A DNA stretch of 52,940 nt, taken from an uncultured Novosphingobium sp. GTDB lineage: Bacteria > Pseudomonadota > Alphaproteobacteria > Sphingomonadales > Sphingomonadaceae. Position 1 is the stretch's first letter. Each line of letters starts with the position of its first letter. The DNA is taken from the NCBI GenBank assembly GCA_946886075.1, contig CAMPHR010000019.1, positions 1-52,940 of the forward strand. The letters are read 5' to 3'. The notes beneath the pieces are model-generated. The model was not told the origin of the DNA. It was given only the letters and a program-made list of their open reading frames with translations, and searched no databases. This document shows, piece by piece, positions 9,297 to 17,603 of this stretch. The position numbers were made by a program, and so were the translations under genes.

Positions 9297-10709
9297 TTAG
9301 CTGCCGGGCAGCTTCCTCTGCCCGACATTGCTCCATTCCACGTTCCGCGTGGCATACATCACGGCTGCCAGTGCGATCAGCAGCAGCACCGAACCGATGA
9401 GCAGCGACCATGCCTCCAGATTGAGCAGCACGAAGAGCAAGGCGTAGAGCCCCACCAGCAGCGCCCCGATGAAGCGCCCGCGCCGCCAGCTTCCGAGCAC
9501 GGCGGCGCTATAGGCCGACAACAGGCCGATGATCGCGGCCGCTCCCAATATATAGGCAGCGGTAAAGCCGATCACCTCCGCAAAGGCGAGCAGCAGGGCG
9601 AAGAAGAGCACCAGCGCCGCACCGGTCAGCAGATATTCCGCCGCAGCCACGCGCGCGCCACCGACAATGTCGAACAGCAGGAAGGCGAGGAAGGTGAAGC
9701 CGATGAAAAGAAATCCATATTTCACCGACCGGTCCACCTTGGAATAAAGATCGACCGGCTCGATCAGGCCCACGGTCACCGCGCGACTATTGCCATTCAC
9801 CACTTCGGCGGGCCTGCCGACAGCCGTGCTGTCGCCAGTCGACGCCAAGGCATAGGGCGCGCCATTGTCCAGCAGCGGCGGCCCCAGCTCCTGCATCGCC
9901 ACAGGCGGCTCGCCTAACGCCAGCTTGTCGATCTGATAGCGCGCCGAAAAGCCGCCGTCCGAAATCTCCCGCTTCTCGGGCAGGAAAGCGCCGCCAAAGC
10001 TTGGGCTCGGCCATGTCGACGACACCTGCCAGAATGTCTTGCCACCCCTTGGCACCAGGCTCAGCGACCGACTGCCGCGCAGCCCGAAATCATAGGTGAC
10101 GGTCAGCCTGCCTTCGCCTGACCAGGGGAGAAAAGCGAAGAAGCCCTGCCCGCCCGTAGCGCCGGGACCCTTGCCCGGCTGCACCGCCAAGGCCTTGCCA
10201 CCGGCCGACAGCGAACCGCCGCTGGTCAGCCCCCGCGCGTCCGAAGCGCCCATGCGCAGTTCGGCGCGATCCCACAAAAGCCGATCGGCGGTGATCCCGA
10301 AGCGGGGCAGGTCCTCCGGCAAGGCAAATTGCGCCGTGCCCTTGATGCGGGCATCATATAGCACGCTGCGGTAGATCGACTTGCGCCGCTCTTCCGGACG
10401 AACGGTGGTCGTGACCGCATTCTCGACAGGCGAGATATAGAGCAGCTTTTCGGTCTCGACGGTGCGGGACACGCGCTGTCCATCCACCTGCTCTTCCTGC
10501 ACCTGGGTGGTGCGGAACGGCACGACGATGACTGGCCCGGCAATGATCTGCGGCCCGCCCCAACCCGCATTGATCGCATCCTGCGCCGTCTGCGACTGGC
10601 TCTGCCGGTCCCATACGAGCGCGTAAATCAGCATCAGCGGCACGATGAGGGACAGCGCGACCAGCGCCGCGAACAGCAACTTCATGCCCGGCGACCGCGC
10701 AGGCCGCAT
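9297..10709 (-). CDS. creD: Cell envelope integrity protein CreD
   Basis: About 470 residues. There is one N-terminal membrane segment (KLLFAALVALSLIVPLMLIYALV), a large periplasmic beta-rich domain (GGPQIIAGPVIVVPF, WPSPSFGGAFLP), then a C-terminal block of about five to six membrane helices starting at YGFLFIGFTFLAFLLFDIVGG. 'VEYLLTG'-type sequence (VAAAEYLLTGAALVLFFALLLAFAEVIGF) is typical of CreD. In enterics CreD is induced by CreBC and affects envelope and colicin E2 tolerance; no creBC genes are adjacent here. The frame extends upstream to 10793, but ATG 10709 directly precedes the membrane segment and has GGAAG before it. Confidence 0.88.
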   Translation of the reverse strand: MRPARSPGMKLLFAALVALSLIVPLMLIYALVWDRQSQSQTAQDAINAGWGGPQIIAGPVIVVPFRTTQVQEEQVDGQRVSRTVETEKLLYISPVENAVTTTVRPEERRKSIYRSVLYDARIKGTAQFALPEDLPRFGITADRLLWDRAELRMGASDARGLTSGGSLSAGGKALAVQPGKGPGATGGQGFFAFLPWSGEGRLTVTYDFGLRGSRSLSLVPRGGKTFWQVSSTWPSPSFGGAFLPEKREISDGGFSARYQIDKLALGEPPVAMQELGPPLLDNGAPYALASTGDSTAVGRPAEVVNGNSRAVTVGLIEPVDLYSKVDRSVKYGFLFIGFTFLAFLLFDIVGGARVAAAEYLLTGAALVLFFALLLAFAEVIGFTAAYILGAAAIIGLLSAYSAAVLGSWRRGRFIGALLVGLYALLFVLLNLEAWSLLIGSVLLLIALAAVMYATRNVEWSNVGQRKLPGS

Positions 10710-10874
10710 GTCTTCCGTCGAGCCTGTGATCAACCGCCCCTCCTGTCCAATGCCGTCGTCGTCCCTGTCTATGCCACATGGCGGCAACGTCAATCATCAG
10801 GTGCCGCGCCCCCGCTAATCTGATACTGTCGCCGACGAGGATTGCCGAGAGTCGAATGTTTCGAGGAGGGCATG

Positions 10875-11936
10875 ATGCAGACGTCGATCGACGAAGCGAA
10901 ACTCCATAATTTCGTAGGAAAGATGCTGAACGACCTTGGCGGAGCGATCAGCGTGCCCACGGTGCGCGTCGGCTTCCGGCTCGGCTTGTTCGACGCGCTG
11001 GCAGAGGCTCCGGCGACCTCGGCGCAACTCGCGCAAAGAGCAGGCGGCCTGCATGAGCGCTATGTACGCGAATGGGCGCTGGCCCAGGCCGCCAACGGCT
11101 TTGTCGATTTCGACCCCGGAACCGGCAGCTTCAGCCTTTCGCCAGAGCAGGCAATGGTGTTCGTCAACCGCGACAGCCCCGTCTATCTGGCAGGCGCGTT
11201 CGAAATGGTCGCGGCCATGATAGAGGCCGAGCCCAAGGTCGAGGAATGTTTCCGCAATGGCAAGGGCGTCAGATGGGGAGACCATGCGGGCTGCCTGTTC
11301 TGCGCAACCGGAGCCTTCTTCCGGCCCGGCTACGTCAACAACATCGTCCAAAGCTGGATACCCGCGATGGACGGCATGGAGGCGAAGTTGCGTTCAGGCG
11401 CGAAGGTCGCTGACGTCGGCTGCGGCGTTGGTTTCTCGACCTTGCTGATGGCGCAGGCTTATACGGAAAGTCGTTTCACCGGCTATGACTTCCACGAACC
11501 CTCGATCGAAGATGCAAGGCGTCATGCGCAAGACCACGGCCTTAGCGATCGCGTCCGGTTCGAAGTCGCCGCTGCCAAGGACATTGCGGAGCAGGATTTC
11601 GACTTCATCACCATGTATGACTGCCTCCACGACATGGGCGACCCCAAAGGCTGCGCCGCGCACATGCGCCGCATCCTTGCGCCGGGCGGCAGCTGGATGA
11701 TCGTCGAGCCGATCGCAGGCGACAGGCCGGAAGACAATCTGAACCCCGTGGGGCGGCTCTATTATAACGCATCGACCATGATCTGCGTGCCTACTTCGCT
11801 CGACCAAGAGGTGGGCGAGGGCCTCGGCGCACAAGCCGGTCAAGCGCGTCTGACGGCGGTCATTTCGGAAGGCGGCTTCCAGTCGATCGAAAGGGTCGCC
11901 GAAGGGCCCTTCAACATGGTGCTTCAAGCCCGTTAA
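10875..11936 (+). CDS. Class I SAM-dependent methyltransferase with N-terminal winged helix
   Basis: About 353 residues. An N-terminal winged-helix/dimerisation domain (LGLFDALAEAPATSAQLAQRAG, YVREWALAQAANG) is followed by a Rossmann methyltransferase fold with motif I VADVGCGVGFSTLLMAQ, an acidic strand end (TGYDFHE), DFITMYDCLHD and ILAPGGSWMIVEP. The layout resembles O- or small-molecule methyltransferases; the substrate is unknown. A strong ribosome site GAGGAGGG (10863-10870) sits before two consecutive ATGs (10872, 10875); spacing favours 10875. Divergent from creD. Confidence 0.85.
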   Translation: MQTSIDEAKLHNFVGKMLNDLGGAISVPTVRVGFRLGLFDALAEAPATSAQLAQRAGGLHERYVREWALAQAANGFVDFDPGTGSFSLSPEQAMVFVNRDSPVYLAGAFEMVAAMIEAEPKVEECFRNGKGVRWGDHAGCLFCATGAFFRPGYVNNIVQSWIPAMDGMEAKLRSGAKVADVGCGVGFSTLLMAQAYTESRFTGYDFHEPSIEDARRHAQDHGLSDRVRFEVAAAKDIAEQDFDFITMYDCLHDMGDPKGCAAHMRRILAPGGSWMIVEPIAGDRPEDNLNPVGRLYYNASTMICVPTSLDQEVGEGLGAQAGQARLTAVISEGGFQSIERVAEGPFNMVLQAR

Positions 11937-11954
11937 CCGCGGGCACGAAGTTGC

Positions 11955-12326
11955 TCAGCGGCTCGCCGCCCCGCCCTGGACACGCAGGATCTTTTCCATA
12001 GGCTTGCCCTTCGCGAGTTCATCGATCATTTTGTCGAGATAGCGGATCTCCTGCATGAGGGGCTCCTCGACTTCCTCGACACGCACCCCGCAGACCACGC
12101 CCGCTATCAGCCGCCGTGCAGGATTCAGCTTGGGAGCTTCAGCGAAAAAGCGCTCGAAACTGGCACCCGCCGCCAACTGCGCCTCAAGCGTCTCCTGACT
12201 ATGCCCGGTCAACCAGCGAAGAATCTGATCGACTTCGCTTCTGGTACGGCCCTTCTTCTCGGCCTTGCTGACGTAAAGAGGATAAACGCTCGCGACGCTC
12301 ATCGAAAAGACGCGATGCTTTGCCAT
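11955..12326 (-). CDS. DUF2200 domain protein
   Basis: 123 residues, matching the DUF2200 family from end to end: [80 protein letters not shown]. It is small, soluble and basic/acidic mixed; function unknown. I start at ATG 12326 (MAKHRVF), where the family consensus begins. The frame runs further upstream without conservation. It is the last core gene left of the genomic island; its 5' side faces the attL junction 125 bp away. Confidence 0.85.
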   Translation of the reverse strand: MAKHRVFSMSVASVYPLYVSKAEKKGRTRSEVDQILRWLTGHSQETLEAQLAAGASFERFFAEAPKLNPARRLIAGVVCGVRVEEVEEPLMQEIRYLDKMIDELAKGKPMEKILRVQGGAASR

Positions 12327-12434
12327 GATCCCTCCCGCTCGTTCCTGCAGCACCTTAGCAGCTTTCGCGCGAAAGAATGATGGGGGAACTCGCGCCCGAA
12401 GGGTGGGGGAACTGACGTCAGCAGAGATGAAAAT

Positions 12435-12452
12435 ACCCAGCAAAGGCTGGGT
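12435..12452 (-). terminator. Hairpin, probable native terminator of tRNA-Glu
   Basis: A perfect 7-bp stem ACCCAGC / GCTGGGT around AAAG. Read on the minus strand it is followed by ATTTTC. It abuts the 17-bp copy of the tRNA-Glu 3' end at 12452-12468. In the ancestral, empty chromosome this would sit directly behind tRNA-Glu, so it looks like that gene's terminator, now 16 kb away. Confidence 0.6.
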
Positions 12453-12468
12453 GGTGACCCCTACGGGA
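12452..12468. repeat. attL, left 17-bp direct repeat of the genomic island
   Basis: TGGTGACCCCTACGGGA is identical to 28647-28663, the 3' end (CCA, acceptor and part of the T arm) of tRNA-Glu. The flanking bases differ on both sides. On the island side the repeat also forms a small inverted repeat, ACCCCT-N5-AGGGGT (12457-12473), absent at attR. A tRNA-derived repeat opposite an integrase-proximal tRNA is the standard sign of tyrosine-recombinase integration. Confidence 0.88.
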
Positions 12469-12799
12469 GGGGTAAATCGTAATATAACATGCGCAATTTC
12501 AATATGTTAGCTGCGTGTAATTATGATGCTTTGTGCCACTTTCGTGTCACGCCACATCGTCCTTCTGGCATGCTGTCGTCCGACCGCCAAGGACTATTAT
12601 TTCTGTCAGAACTAACCGGGCCCAATAACGTCTGCAATGGCGCTGGGGCGTGCGCCGGAAAGGCGGCTTCCAGTTCATCCACCGCGAGGAGAGATTGCTG
12701 TCGAGCTTCTTCGGCGGCCGACTGTAGGCGTCCTCGCCTGATGCGCTCGTCTATGGCGGCCTAACTCAACTGCTTCCTACCGAAGCAGGGGTGGGCAGT
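12469..12799. other. Island left margin without a supported gene
   Basis: 331 bp between attL and the DUF3037 gene, visibly richer in A/T near attL. The minus strand keeps an open frame without an ATG from about 12763 to a TAA at 12521. Its first part (ERIRRGRLQSAAEEARQQ, then LLAVDELEAAFPA) has the helical look of a type I restriction S-subunit C-terminus. The rest resembles nothing. It is more likely a decayed gene end than a working gene. Confidence 0.4.
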
Positions 12800-13657
12800 T
12801 CACTGTGCCGCTTGGTGATGCCGGAAATCGTCCTCGATCACGTTGATCAATTCGTCGATATCACCCTCTTCATAGACCGCGGGTGAGCTTGGAGCTGCTC
12901 TCAAGATTTCCAGCGCCGTTTCATACGCGGGCATAAGGCCCGGATCCGATGGCTTGCCAGCGATGAAATAGGCCTTGAACTGGTCACTTGCGCCGATGTT
13001 CACGGAAGAAAGGTGGCCCATCCACTTACGGGCCTTGTTTTTTATGGTCTCCGCCTCCGCAAGATCGAATGAGAGCGGCTCATATGCGTGAATTTGTCCA
13101 TTTTTCCACGAATGCGTGAATTCAATGGCATCCACCGTGCCACGGATAACCTTCGGCTCGAATTCGATCGCAATGCGCCGTTCGACAAGGGCTTGGTGAA
13201 CCGGCCGCCATACGTCGTCATCGGTGCGGCGAGTATGGCTATGGCGGTCATAGCGCGACAGCATGCGATCCGCGATCCGATGGAATTCTTTATTTGCGTC
13301 CTTTGCGATCCCGGTGCCGATCTCAGACCATTGCAGCGAACTGCCATCATGAGGCAACATGCGCACAGCGATAGCGCGCGCGTCACGGCTCGAAAAAAGG
13401 CGTTCTGCCTCCACTTCTTTAGTGATCGGCTTCGACGCCCGCCGAAGCGAATCGATTGCAGCTGCGAAGGCTGGACGATCAATGTCAGGGAAGAGATGGC
13501 GTAGCCGTTGAATTCGGTCCTTGAACTCAGTCAGGAGAATTGGAGCGTCTCCTTGGTGGCTGGGCGCGTAGAAGACGAGTCCGACATTCACGAACTCACC
13601 TGTCACTATGTCATGGACATAGCGCAAAACGCTGTAGCTATAAGGCCGGCGGCTCAT
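12800..13657 (-). CDS. DUF3037 domain protein, partner of HipA-like kinase
   Basis: 285 residues. The N-terminus (YSYSVLRYVHDIVTGEFVNV, GLVFYAP) is the hallmark of DUF3037, whose members usually sit next to a HipA-like kinase gene, as here. No catalytic motif is recognised; the C-terminus is acidic (EEGDIDELINVIEDDF). Its ATG overlaps the TGA of the HipA-like gene (ATGA at 13654-13657), so translation should be coupled. It may be the regulator, antitoxin or substrate of the kinase; that is inference. Base composition is less GC-rich than the surrounding chromosome, fitting foreign origin. Confidence 0.8.
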   Translation of the reverse strand: MSRRPYSYSVLRYVHDIVTGEFVNVGLVFYAPSHQGDAPILLTEFKDRIQRLRHLFPDIDRPAFAAAIDSLRRASKPITKEVEAERLFSSRDARAIAVRMLPHDGSSLQWSEIGTGIAKDANKEFHRIADRMLSRYDRHSHTRRTDDDVWRPVHQALVERRIAIEFEPKVIRGTVDAIEFTHSWKNGQIHAYEPLSFDLAEAETIKNKARKWMGHLSSVNIGASDQFKAYFIAGKPSDPGLMPAYETALEILRAAPSSPAVYEEGDIDELINVIEDDFRHHQAAQ

Positions 13658-14448
13658 TTCAAGATCCGATCCAACTCAATCATGCACCCGTCGATGTTAT
13701 CACGAACTAGACGGATTCTTCCTAAAATATCGGTTATAAACGCGTCATCCCGCCAACCGTTCGGGACGGCTGCGCCATAACCATCAATTTCCTCGTCAAG
13801 CAACCCCGCCCATTTTGCCCGGATAGCGCCTTGATTGATTTGCTGGCCCAGCAACTCACGGCGGAAGATGTGTTTACCAGGCTCCGTAAATGACCCCATT
13901 CCACCGAGCGCCCAAGGCTTCGGGCCCAATAGGCCACGGGGGAACGCCAGTTCGTGATCGAAGATGCGGAGCTTGTCGCCGCTGACAAGGCAGTTGGGGT
14001 TCCCGTCCCTGCGGTCGACGTTCTCGATAAAGCCGTCAAAGGCGAGTATCTCGGCAGCCGTCTGCACCATAGGGGGCGTCAACCGGTTAGTCACGGCCCA
14101 TGCCGGCCACTGGGGCCCGACCAATTTCGAGCCAAACACCAGATTGTCGAAATCCGACACGCGTGCTCGGATTGCAGGTGGGAGGCAGTCACGCCAGTCG
14201 GAAGGGATGGACACCAAGAATGGCTCTGGAATCGGCAAGTCCAGTGCTGCCGCGAGGCATGCAGCGATTACTTCTACCGCAAGAGAGTTGGTGCCCATAT
14301 CGCACGCAGAAGCAAATTTGAGGACGACATCAATCACGTCGCCATCGTCTGCTTCTGCGGCCACTACGATGGGTTGCGTCCGTCCGCTACCGACTTCTCG
14401 GATATATTGGACGACCTCTAAAGTTCTTAACAAGCCTGCTATCTCCAC
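13654..14448 (-). CDS. HipA-like protein kinase
   Basis: 264 residues, the short HipA-like family found with DUF3037. Kinase features are K44 in VVLKFA (ATP lysine position), the catalytic-loop equivalent FIENVDRRDGNPN at about 141-152 and the metal-binding Asp in LRIFDHELAF (D164). It lacks the N-terminal subdomain of classical HipA, and no HipB-type helix-turn-helix gene is nearby. The start is non-ATG: GTG at 14446-14448, with a TTG five codons later that has GGAG at good spacing and would fit the family N-terminus (RTLEVVQYI) better. It is first in the pair and transcribed the same way as the relaxase gene 100 bp upstream. The role (toxin, defence or regulation) is not known. Confidence 0.78.
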   Translation of the reverse strand: MEIAGLLRTLEVVQYIREVGSGRTQPIVVAAEADDGDVIDVVLKFASACDMGTNSLAVEVIAACLAAALDLPIPEPFLVSIPSDWRDCLPPAIRARVSDFDNLVFGSKLVGPQWPAWAVTNRLTPPMVQTAAEILAFDGFIENVDRRDGNPNCLVSGDKLRIFDHELAFPRGLLGPKPWALGGMGSFTEPGKHIFRRELLGQQINQGAIRAKWAGLLDEEIDGYGAAVPNGWRDDAFITDILGRIRLVRDNIDGCMIELDRILK

Positions 14449-14547
14449 CCTGCCAAGGCAATGGAGGGAAAGACTTATCTGCTGTCAAGAATGAAGAAGG
14501 GCAGGTTTGTGAACAAAATAGGATCGAATGGTGATCCCGACTGCCTT

Positions 14548-16668
14548 TTACCGCGATCGTTGCTGAGCCTGGATGACGGCCAGACGCCGCAGACGCTCGG
14601 CAACCTCATTGCGTGCCTCATCCGTTCCGTCAAGAATCCGCTGCTGATGTTGGGGAAGGGACTTGCGCGTCCGTTCGACCAGATCGTCGAGGGCGTCCAC
14701 ATCGTCATTGAGCTTCATAATGCGGCTATTGGCGTCGGCCTGATCGCGGAACGTGCTGTCAATAAGCTTGAGCATCGCTGCGGCCCATTCGGGCGGGCGA
14801 TTGGCGATGGTCCGAATGACGGCATCGGGTGCGGGATGCAGGCGACCGTCAGGCTTTCGCGCCATATGGAAATAGCCATCGTCCCGGAAACTGCCGATCA
14901 GCATCCTGGTGGCGCTTCCTGTCACCACGGTCATCCAGTCAAGCTGCGCCTGTTCGCGTTGCGCGGCTGCTGCCGCACTCGCCTGGGTTGCCGATGCCTG
15001 TTGCTTAAGCGCAGCCTCCCGCGCCGCCAGCGCGTCGGCTCGCGCAGTGATCGCCTTCTCTCGCTCTCGTAACTCATGCCTGGCCATTGTCGTCGCGGCG
15101 TCCTGCGCAAGACGCTCTTGGCGCAATTTCTGTTCCGACGCCGCCTGCCGGTGTTCGCGCTCCGACGCGATCGCCTCCCGCTGTGCCAGTTCCGCTTCCT
15201 GCGCCGCCACGCGCCCTTCACGACGCAGAAGATCGGCAGTCAGGCGGCGGATGCGCTGAAGCGCGAGGGCAACCTGGCGACCGATACGAATAGCACCGGC
15301 AGTCCATGGCGCCTTGTAAACCGCATGTTCCTGCTGGGTCATCGCGCTTGTCTTCATTACGAACGCCTGTTCGTGCGGACGAAGGTTGAGGCCGCTACTG
15401 TCATCGGCACTGCGCGCAAGTAGCTCGATCTCCGCATTCTGCCGTTTCTGCCGGGCTTCGAGCGCAGCATGATCCCGCGCCACTAATTCGCGCTCGCGGG
15501 CGATGGCATCGCGTTCGGAGACCGCTGCCTGTCGTTCCTGCTCGGCCCGTTCGGCTGCATCTTGAGCGTCGCGGCGCGCCCGCTGAAATAGCACTTGATC
15601 GCTTTTGGCTCGTGCGAGTGCTTCGGCCAGCTTTTGGCGGTCCTCCTCCAACTGCTGACGCTGTCGGTCCGCAATCATGCGTGCTTGTGCCAGCCTCTCC
15701 CGTTCACGCTGGGCTTCGCGAGCCGAAGCCTCCGCCTCCTCATGTCGAGAAGCGGCCATCCGCAACTCCTGTGCCACATCCTGTGCCAGTCGTTCCGCTT
15801 CGGCCTGGACTGCGGCCGACGCCAGCCGATCCGTGGCTGCTTGCTGCCGATCGTGCAGGGCGGCCTGAGCAAGCGCCTCCGCTTCAGCCCTCAGACGCTT
15901 GACAGCCGCTCGTCCTTCCGCCGGTGTCATGGATCGCCGGGGTCTGGCTGATCCGTCCGCATTATGACCGCGTGAAAGATCGAGCGCGGAGATGGTCAAC
16001 TCATCGCCAATCTCGATTTCGATATCGTCACGCTGCACCTCACCCCGCTCCAAGCCCAGATGCTTCACGGCGGCATGATAGGCGTCTTGCTCTTCCGAAA
16101 GCCGCTGGTTCTTGCCCCCCAGAATGTCGTGGTAAGACAATGTCCATTTCATCGGCGCTTCTGCCTTGCGCCGCTCATAGTCGGCGAGTTTGACCGGATC
16201 GGTCGGCTTCTTACCTCTGGGTAGCGCCCGTTTCTCGACCACTGGTATGGCGACGAAGTGGATATGCCATACCTCCTCATCAAGATGCAGCTTGGCGGTG
16301 AGCAGCCCCTTGCCGAACTTGTGGGCGGCCCATTCGACATTCGTCCTGAGCCATTCCTGCTTTTCCGCCTCGCTGGCCTTGTCGAACCATCCCTTGCTGG
16401 CGGTGGTGACCGTCTCAACTGCGATGACCTTGTCGTTGGTCGATTGCATATCGATCCCAAGCTCCCGGAGACGATCGCGGGCGGACGCGACGAAATCGTC
16501 GCTGCCTTCCTCCAGCAGTTCCAAGGGAGGCGGCGCATCGTCGCGGATATTCTCGCCAGCAATGGTGCGGATATTATGCTGGCAGACGCGATCGAGCGCA
16601 GCGAATGATTTGACTTTGGCATAGCGCATGATGGCGTAGAGTTTGCGTGGGGTGGTGGTGTCGGGCAT
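14548..16668 (-). CDS. MOBV-type relaxase (Mob/Pre family)
   Basis: 706 residues. The N-terminal 200 residues form a Mob/Pre relaxase: KLYAIMRYAKVKS, then the HNIR...GENI motif (H31-R34-N40) and the metal-binding triad in HLDEEVWHIHFVAIPV (H128, H135, H137), a variant of the family's HxDExxPHxH. From about 255 to 620 the protein is a long Ala/Glu/Arg/Gln-rich coiled coil (AEALAQAALHDRQQ..., REAQRERERLAQAR). The C-terminus returns to a mixed sequence. It should nick oriT and lead the strand into a recipient using another element's secretion machinery, since none is encoded here. The candidate oriT lies just upstream. Confidence 0.88.
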   Translation of the reverse strand: MPDTTTPRKLYAIMRYAKVKSFAALDRVCQHNIRTIAGENIRDDAPPPLELLEEGSDDFVASARDRLRELGIDMQSTNDKVIAVETVTTASKGWFDKASEAEKQEWLRTNVEWAAHKFGKGLLTAKLHLDEEVWHIHFVAIPVVEKRALPRGKKPTDPVKLADYERRKAEAPMKWTLSYHDILGGKNQRLSEEQDAYHAAVKHLGLERGEVQRDDIEIEIGDELTISALDLSRGHNADGSARPRRSMTPAEGRAAVKRLRAEAEALAQAALHDRQQAATDRLASAAVQAEAERLAQDVAQELRMAASRHEEAEASAREAQRERERLAQARMIADRQRQQLEEDRQKLAEALARAKSDQVLFQRARRDAQDAAERAEQERQAAVSERDAIARERELVARDHAALEARQKRQNAEIELLARSADDSSGLNLRPHEQAFVMKTSAMTQQEHAVYKAPWTAGAIRIGRQVALALQRIRRLTADLLRREGRVAAQEAELAQREAIASEREHRQAASEQKLRQERLAQDAATTMARHELREREKAITARADALAAREAALKQQASATQASAAAAAQREQAQLDWMTVVTGSATRMLIGSFRDDGYFHMARKPDGRLHPAPDAVIRTIANRPPEWAAAMLKLIDSTFRDQADANSRIMKLNDDVDALDDLVERTRKSLPQHQQRILDGTDEARNEVAERLRRLAVIQAQQRSR

Positions 16669-16728
16669 GGTCAGTCTCAGCCAGGCGGGCGGTAAAGGCC
16701 CGTTTTGTTAAATGGGTGGACTCACTCC

Positions 16729-16751
16729 GGGTATTTACTGCGCAAATACCC
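16729..16751. other. Candidate oriT (inverted repeat upstream of relaxase gene)
   Basis: A perfect inverted repeat GGGTATTT-ACTGCGC-AAATACCC, 60 bp upstream of the relaxase start. It is followed by a second short palindrome GGGGCGAGCCCC (16762-16773) and C-rich sequence. MOBV relaxases usually act on inverted repeats directly upstream of their own gene. The nick site cannot be named from sequence alone. Confidence 0.5.
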
Positions 16752-16898
16752 CCGTGAGCCAAGGGGCGAGCCCCCTGGACCCCCATGCAGCCCTTCACCT
16801 CGTTCCGGTCTGCGCGCTTCTCCGCAGAGAAGCGCAAGGGGCAAGGAGCGGAAGGAAAAGGTGCGTGGCATGATTGCGACGCACCCTTCCACCAAGCA

Positions 16899-17603
16899 TC
16901 ACGACGGGAGAGCGGCGGGAAGCTCCGGACGATCGTCGCTGAACAGCTGCGGCTCCGTCGTGTCGGCCGCAGGCGTCTCAGCCTGCTGCTTCTCGCCGCT
17001 CACCCCGTCCATCTCGCTACAAGCGATGGCGCCTTCGTCGCTGTTCGCGCCCGGTGCTCCGACCGCACCCGCCGTTGACTCCATGGCAGGCAAGGGGTCG
17101 GCCTTGATCCGGTCGATCTGCGCAAAGGCGCGTTCAAGCGCCTCCACCTTGCCCATCAGTCGTGCCTCGCTCAGGCGAAGCTGTTCGACCTGATCGCGCA
17201 GGGCTTCAGCCTGGGCGACAACGGCTTCCCGTTCAGCCTCAATCTCTTCGTTGACGGCGAGCGCCTCGTCGAGCTCGGCACGGACGCGCTCCGCTTCGAT
17301 AGCGGCCGCGGCGCCGACCCTGCGCCCTTCTTCGCGGACGCGATCGAACACCTCATGGATCAGCGCGGTTACGGCAGCGGTTATCGGTGCCATGCTGTCG
17401 GTCGTAATCTCCACCCCCACCGCAGGAGGGCGGAACTGGCTGCGCCACCGATTGAGATGGGTGATGATGGTGGTCAGGCTGCCCGTGCCGGTTTCTTCCC
17501 GGATGGCGCCTGCGGAGATGTCGTCGGGCTTGAAACCCTGACTGACCAGATTGTCGGCGATGACCGACACCACATCAAACTGAATGCCGCGTTTCCTGGA
17601 CAC
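16899..17603 (-). CDS. KfrA-like DNA-binding protein
   Basis: 234 residues. The N-terminal 65 residues (FDVVSVIADNLVSQGFKPDD, TGTGSLTTIITHLNRWR) are the KfrA N-terminal DNA-binding domain of plasmid replication regions. Residues 70-165 are an Ala/Glu/Arg coiled coil (AAAIEAERVRAELDEALAVNEEIEAE), as in KfrA, and the last 65 are acidic and disordered-looking. In plasmids KfrA is an autorepressor that helps maintenance. Here no rep or par genes accompany it. The start is GTG 17603 with GGGAG about seven bases before. The 24-bp palindrome just upstream is its likely operator. Confidence 0.82.
   Translation of the reverse strand: MSRKRGIQFDVVSVIADNLVSQGFKPDDISAGAIREETGTGSLTTIITHLNRWRSQFRPPAVGVEITTDSMAPITAAVTALIHEVFDRVREEGRRVGAAAAIEAERVRAELDEALAVNEEIEAEREAVVAQAEALRDQVEQLRLSEARLMGKVEALERAFAQIDRIKADPLPAMESTAGAVGAPGANSDEGAIACSEMDGVSGEKQQAETPAADTTEPQLFSDDRPELPAALPS

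Noticed and set aside
12489..12764. Plus-strand 91-codon frame near attL
   Set aside because: Ser/Ala/Cys/Arg-rich with no family likeness and no ribosome site; it is the complement of a degraded region.
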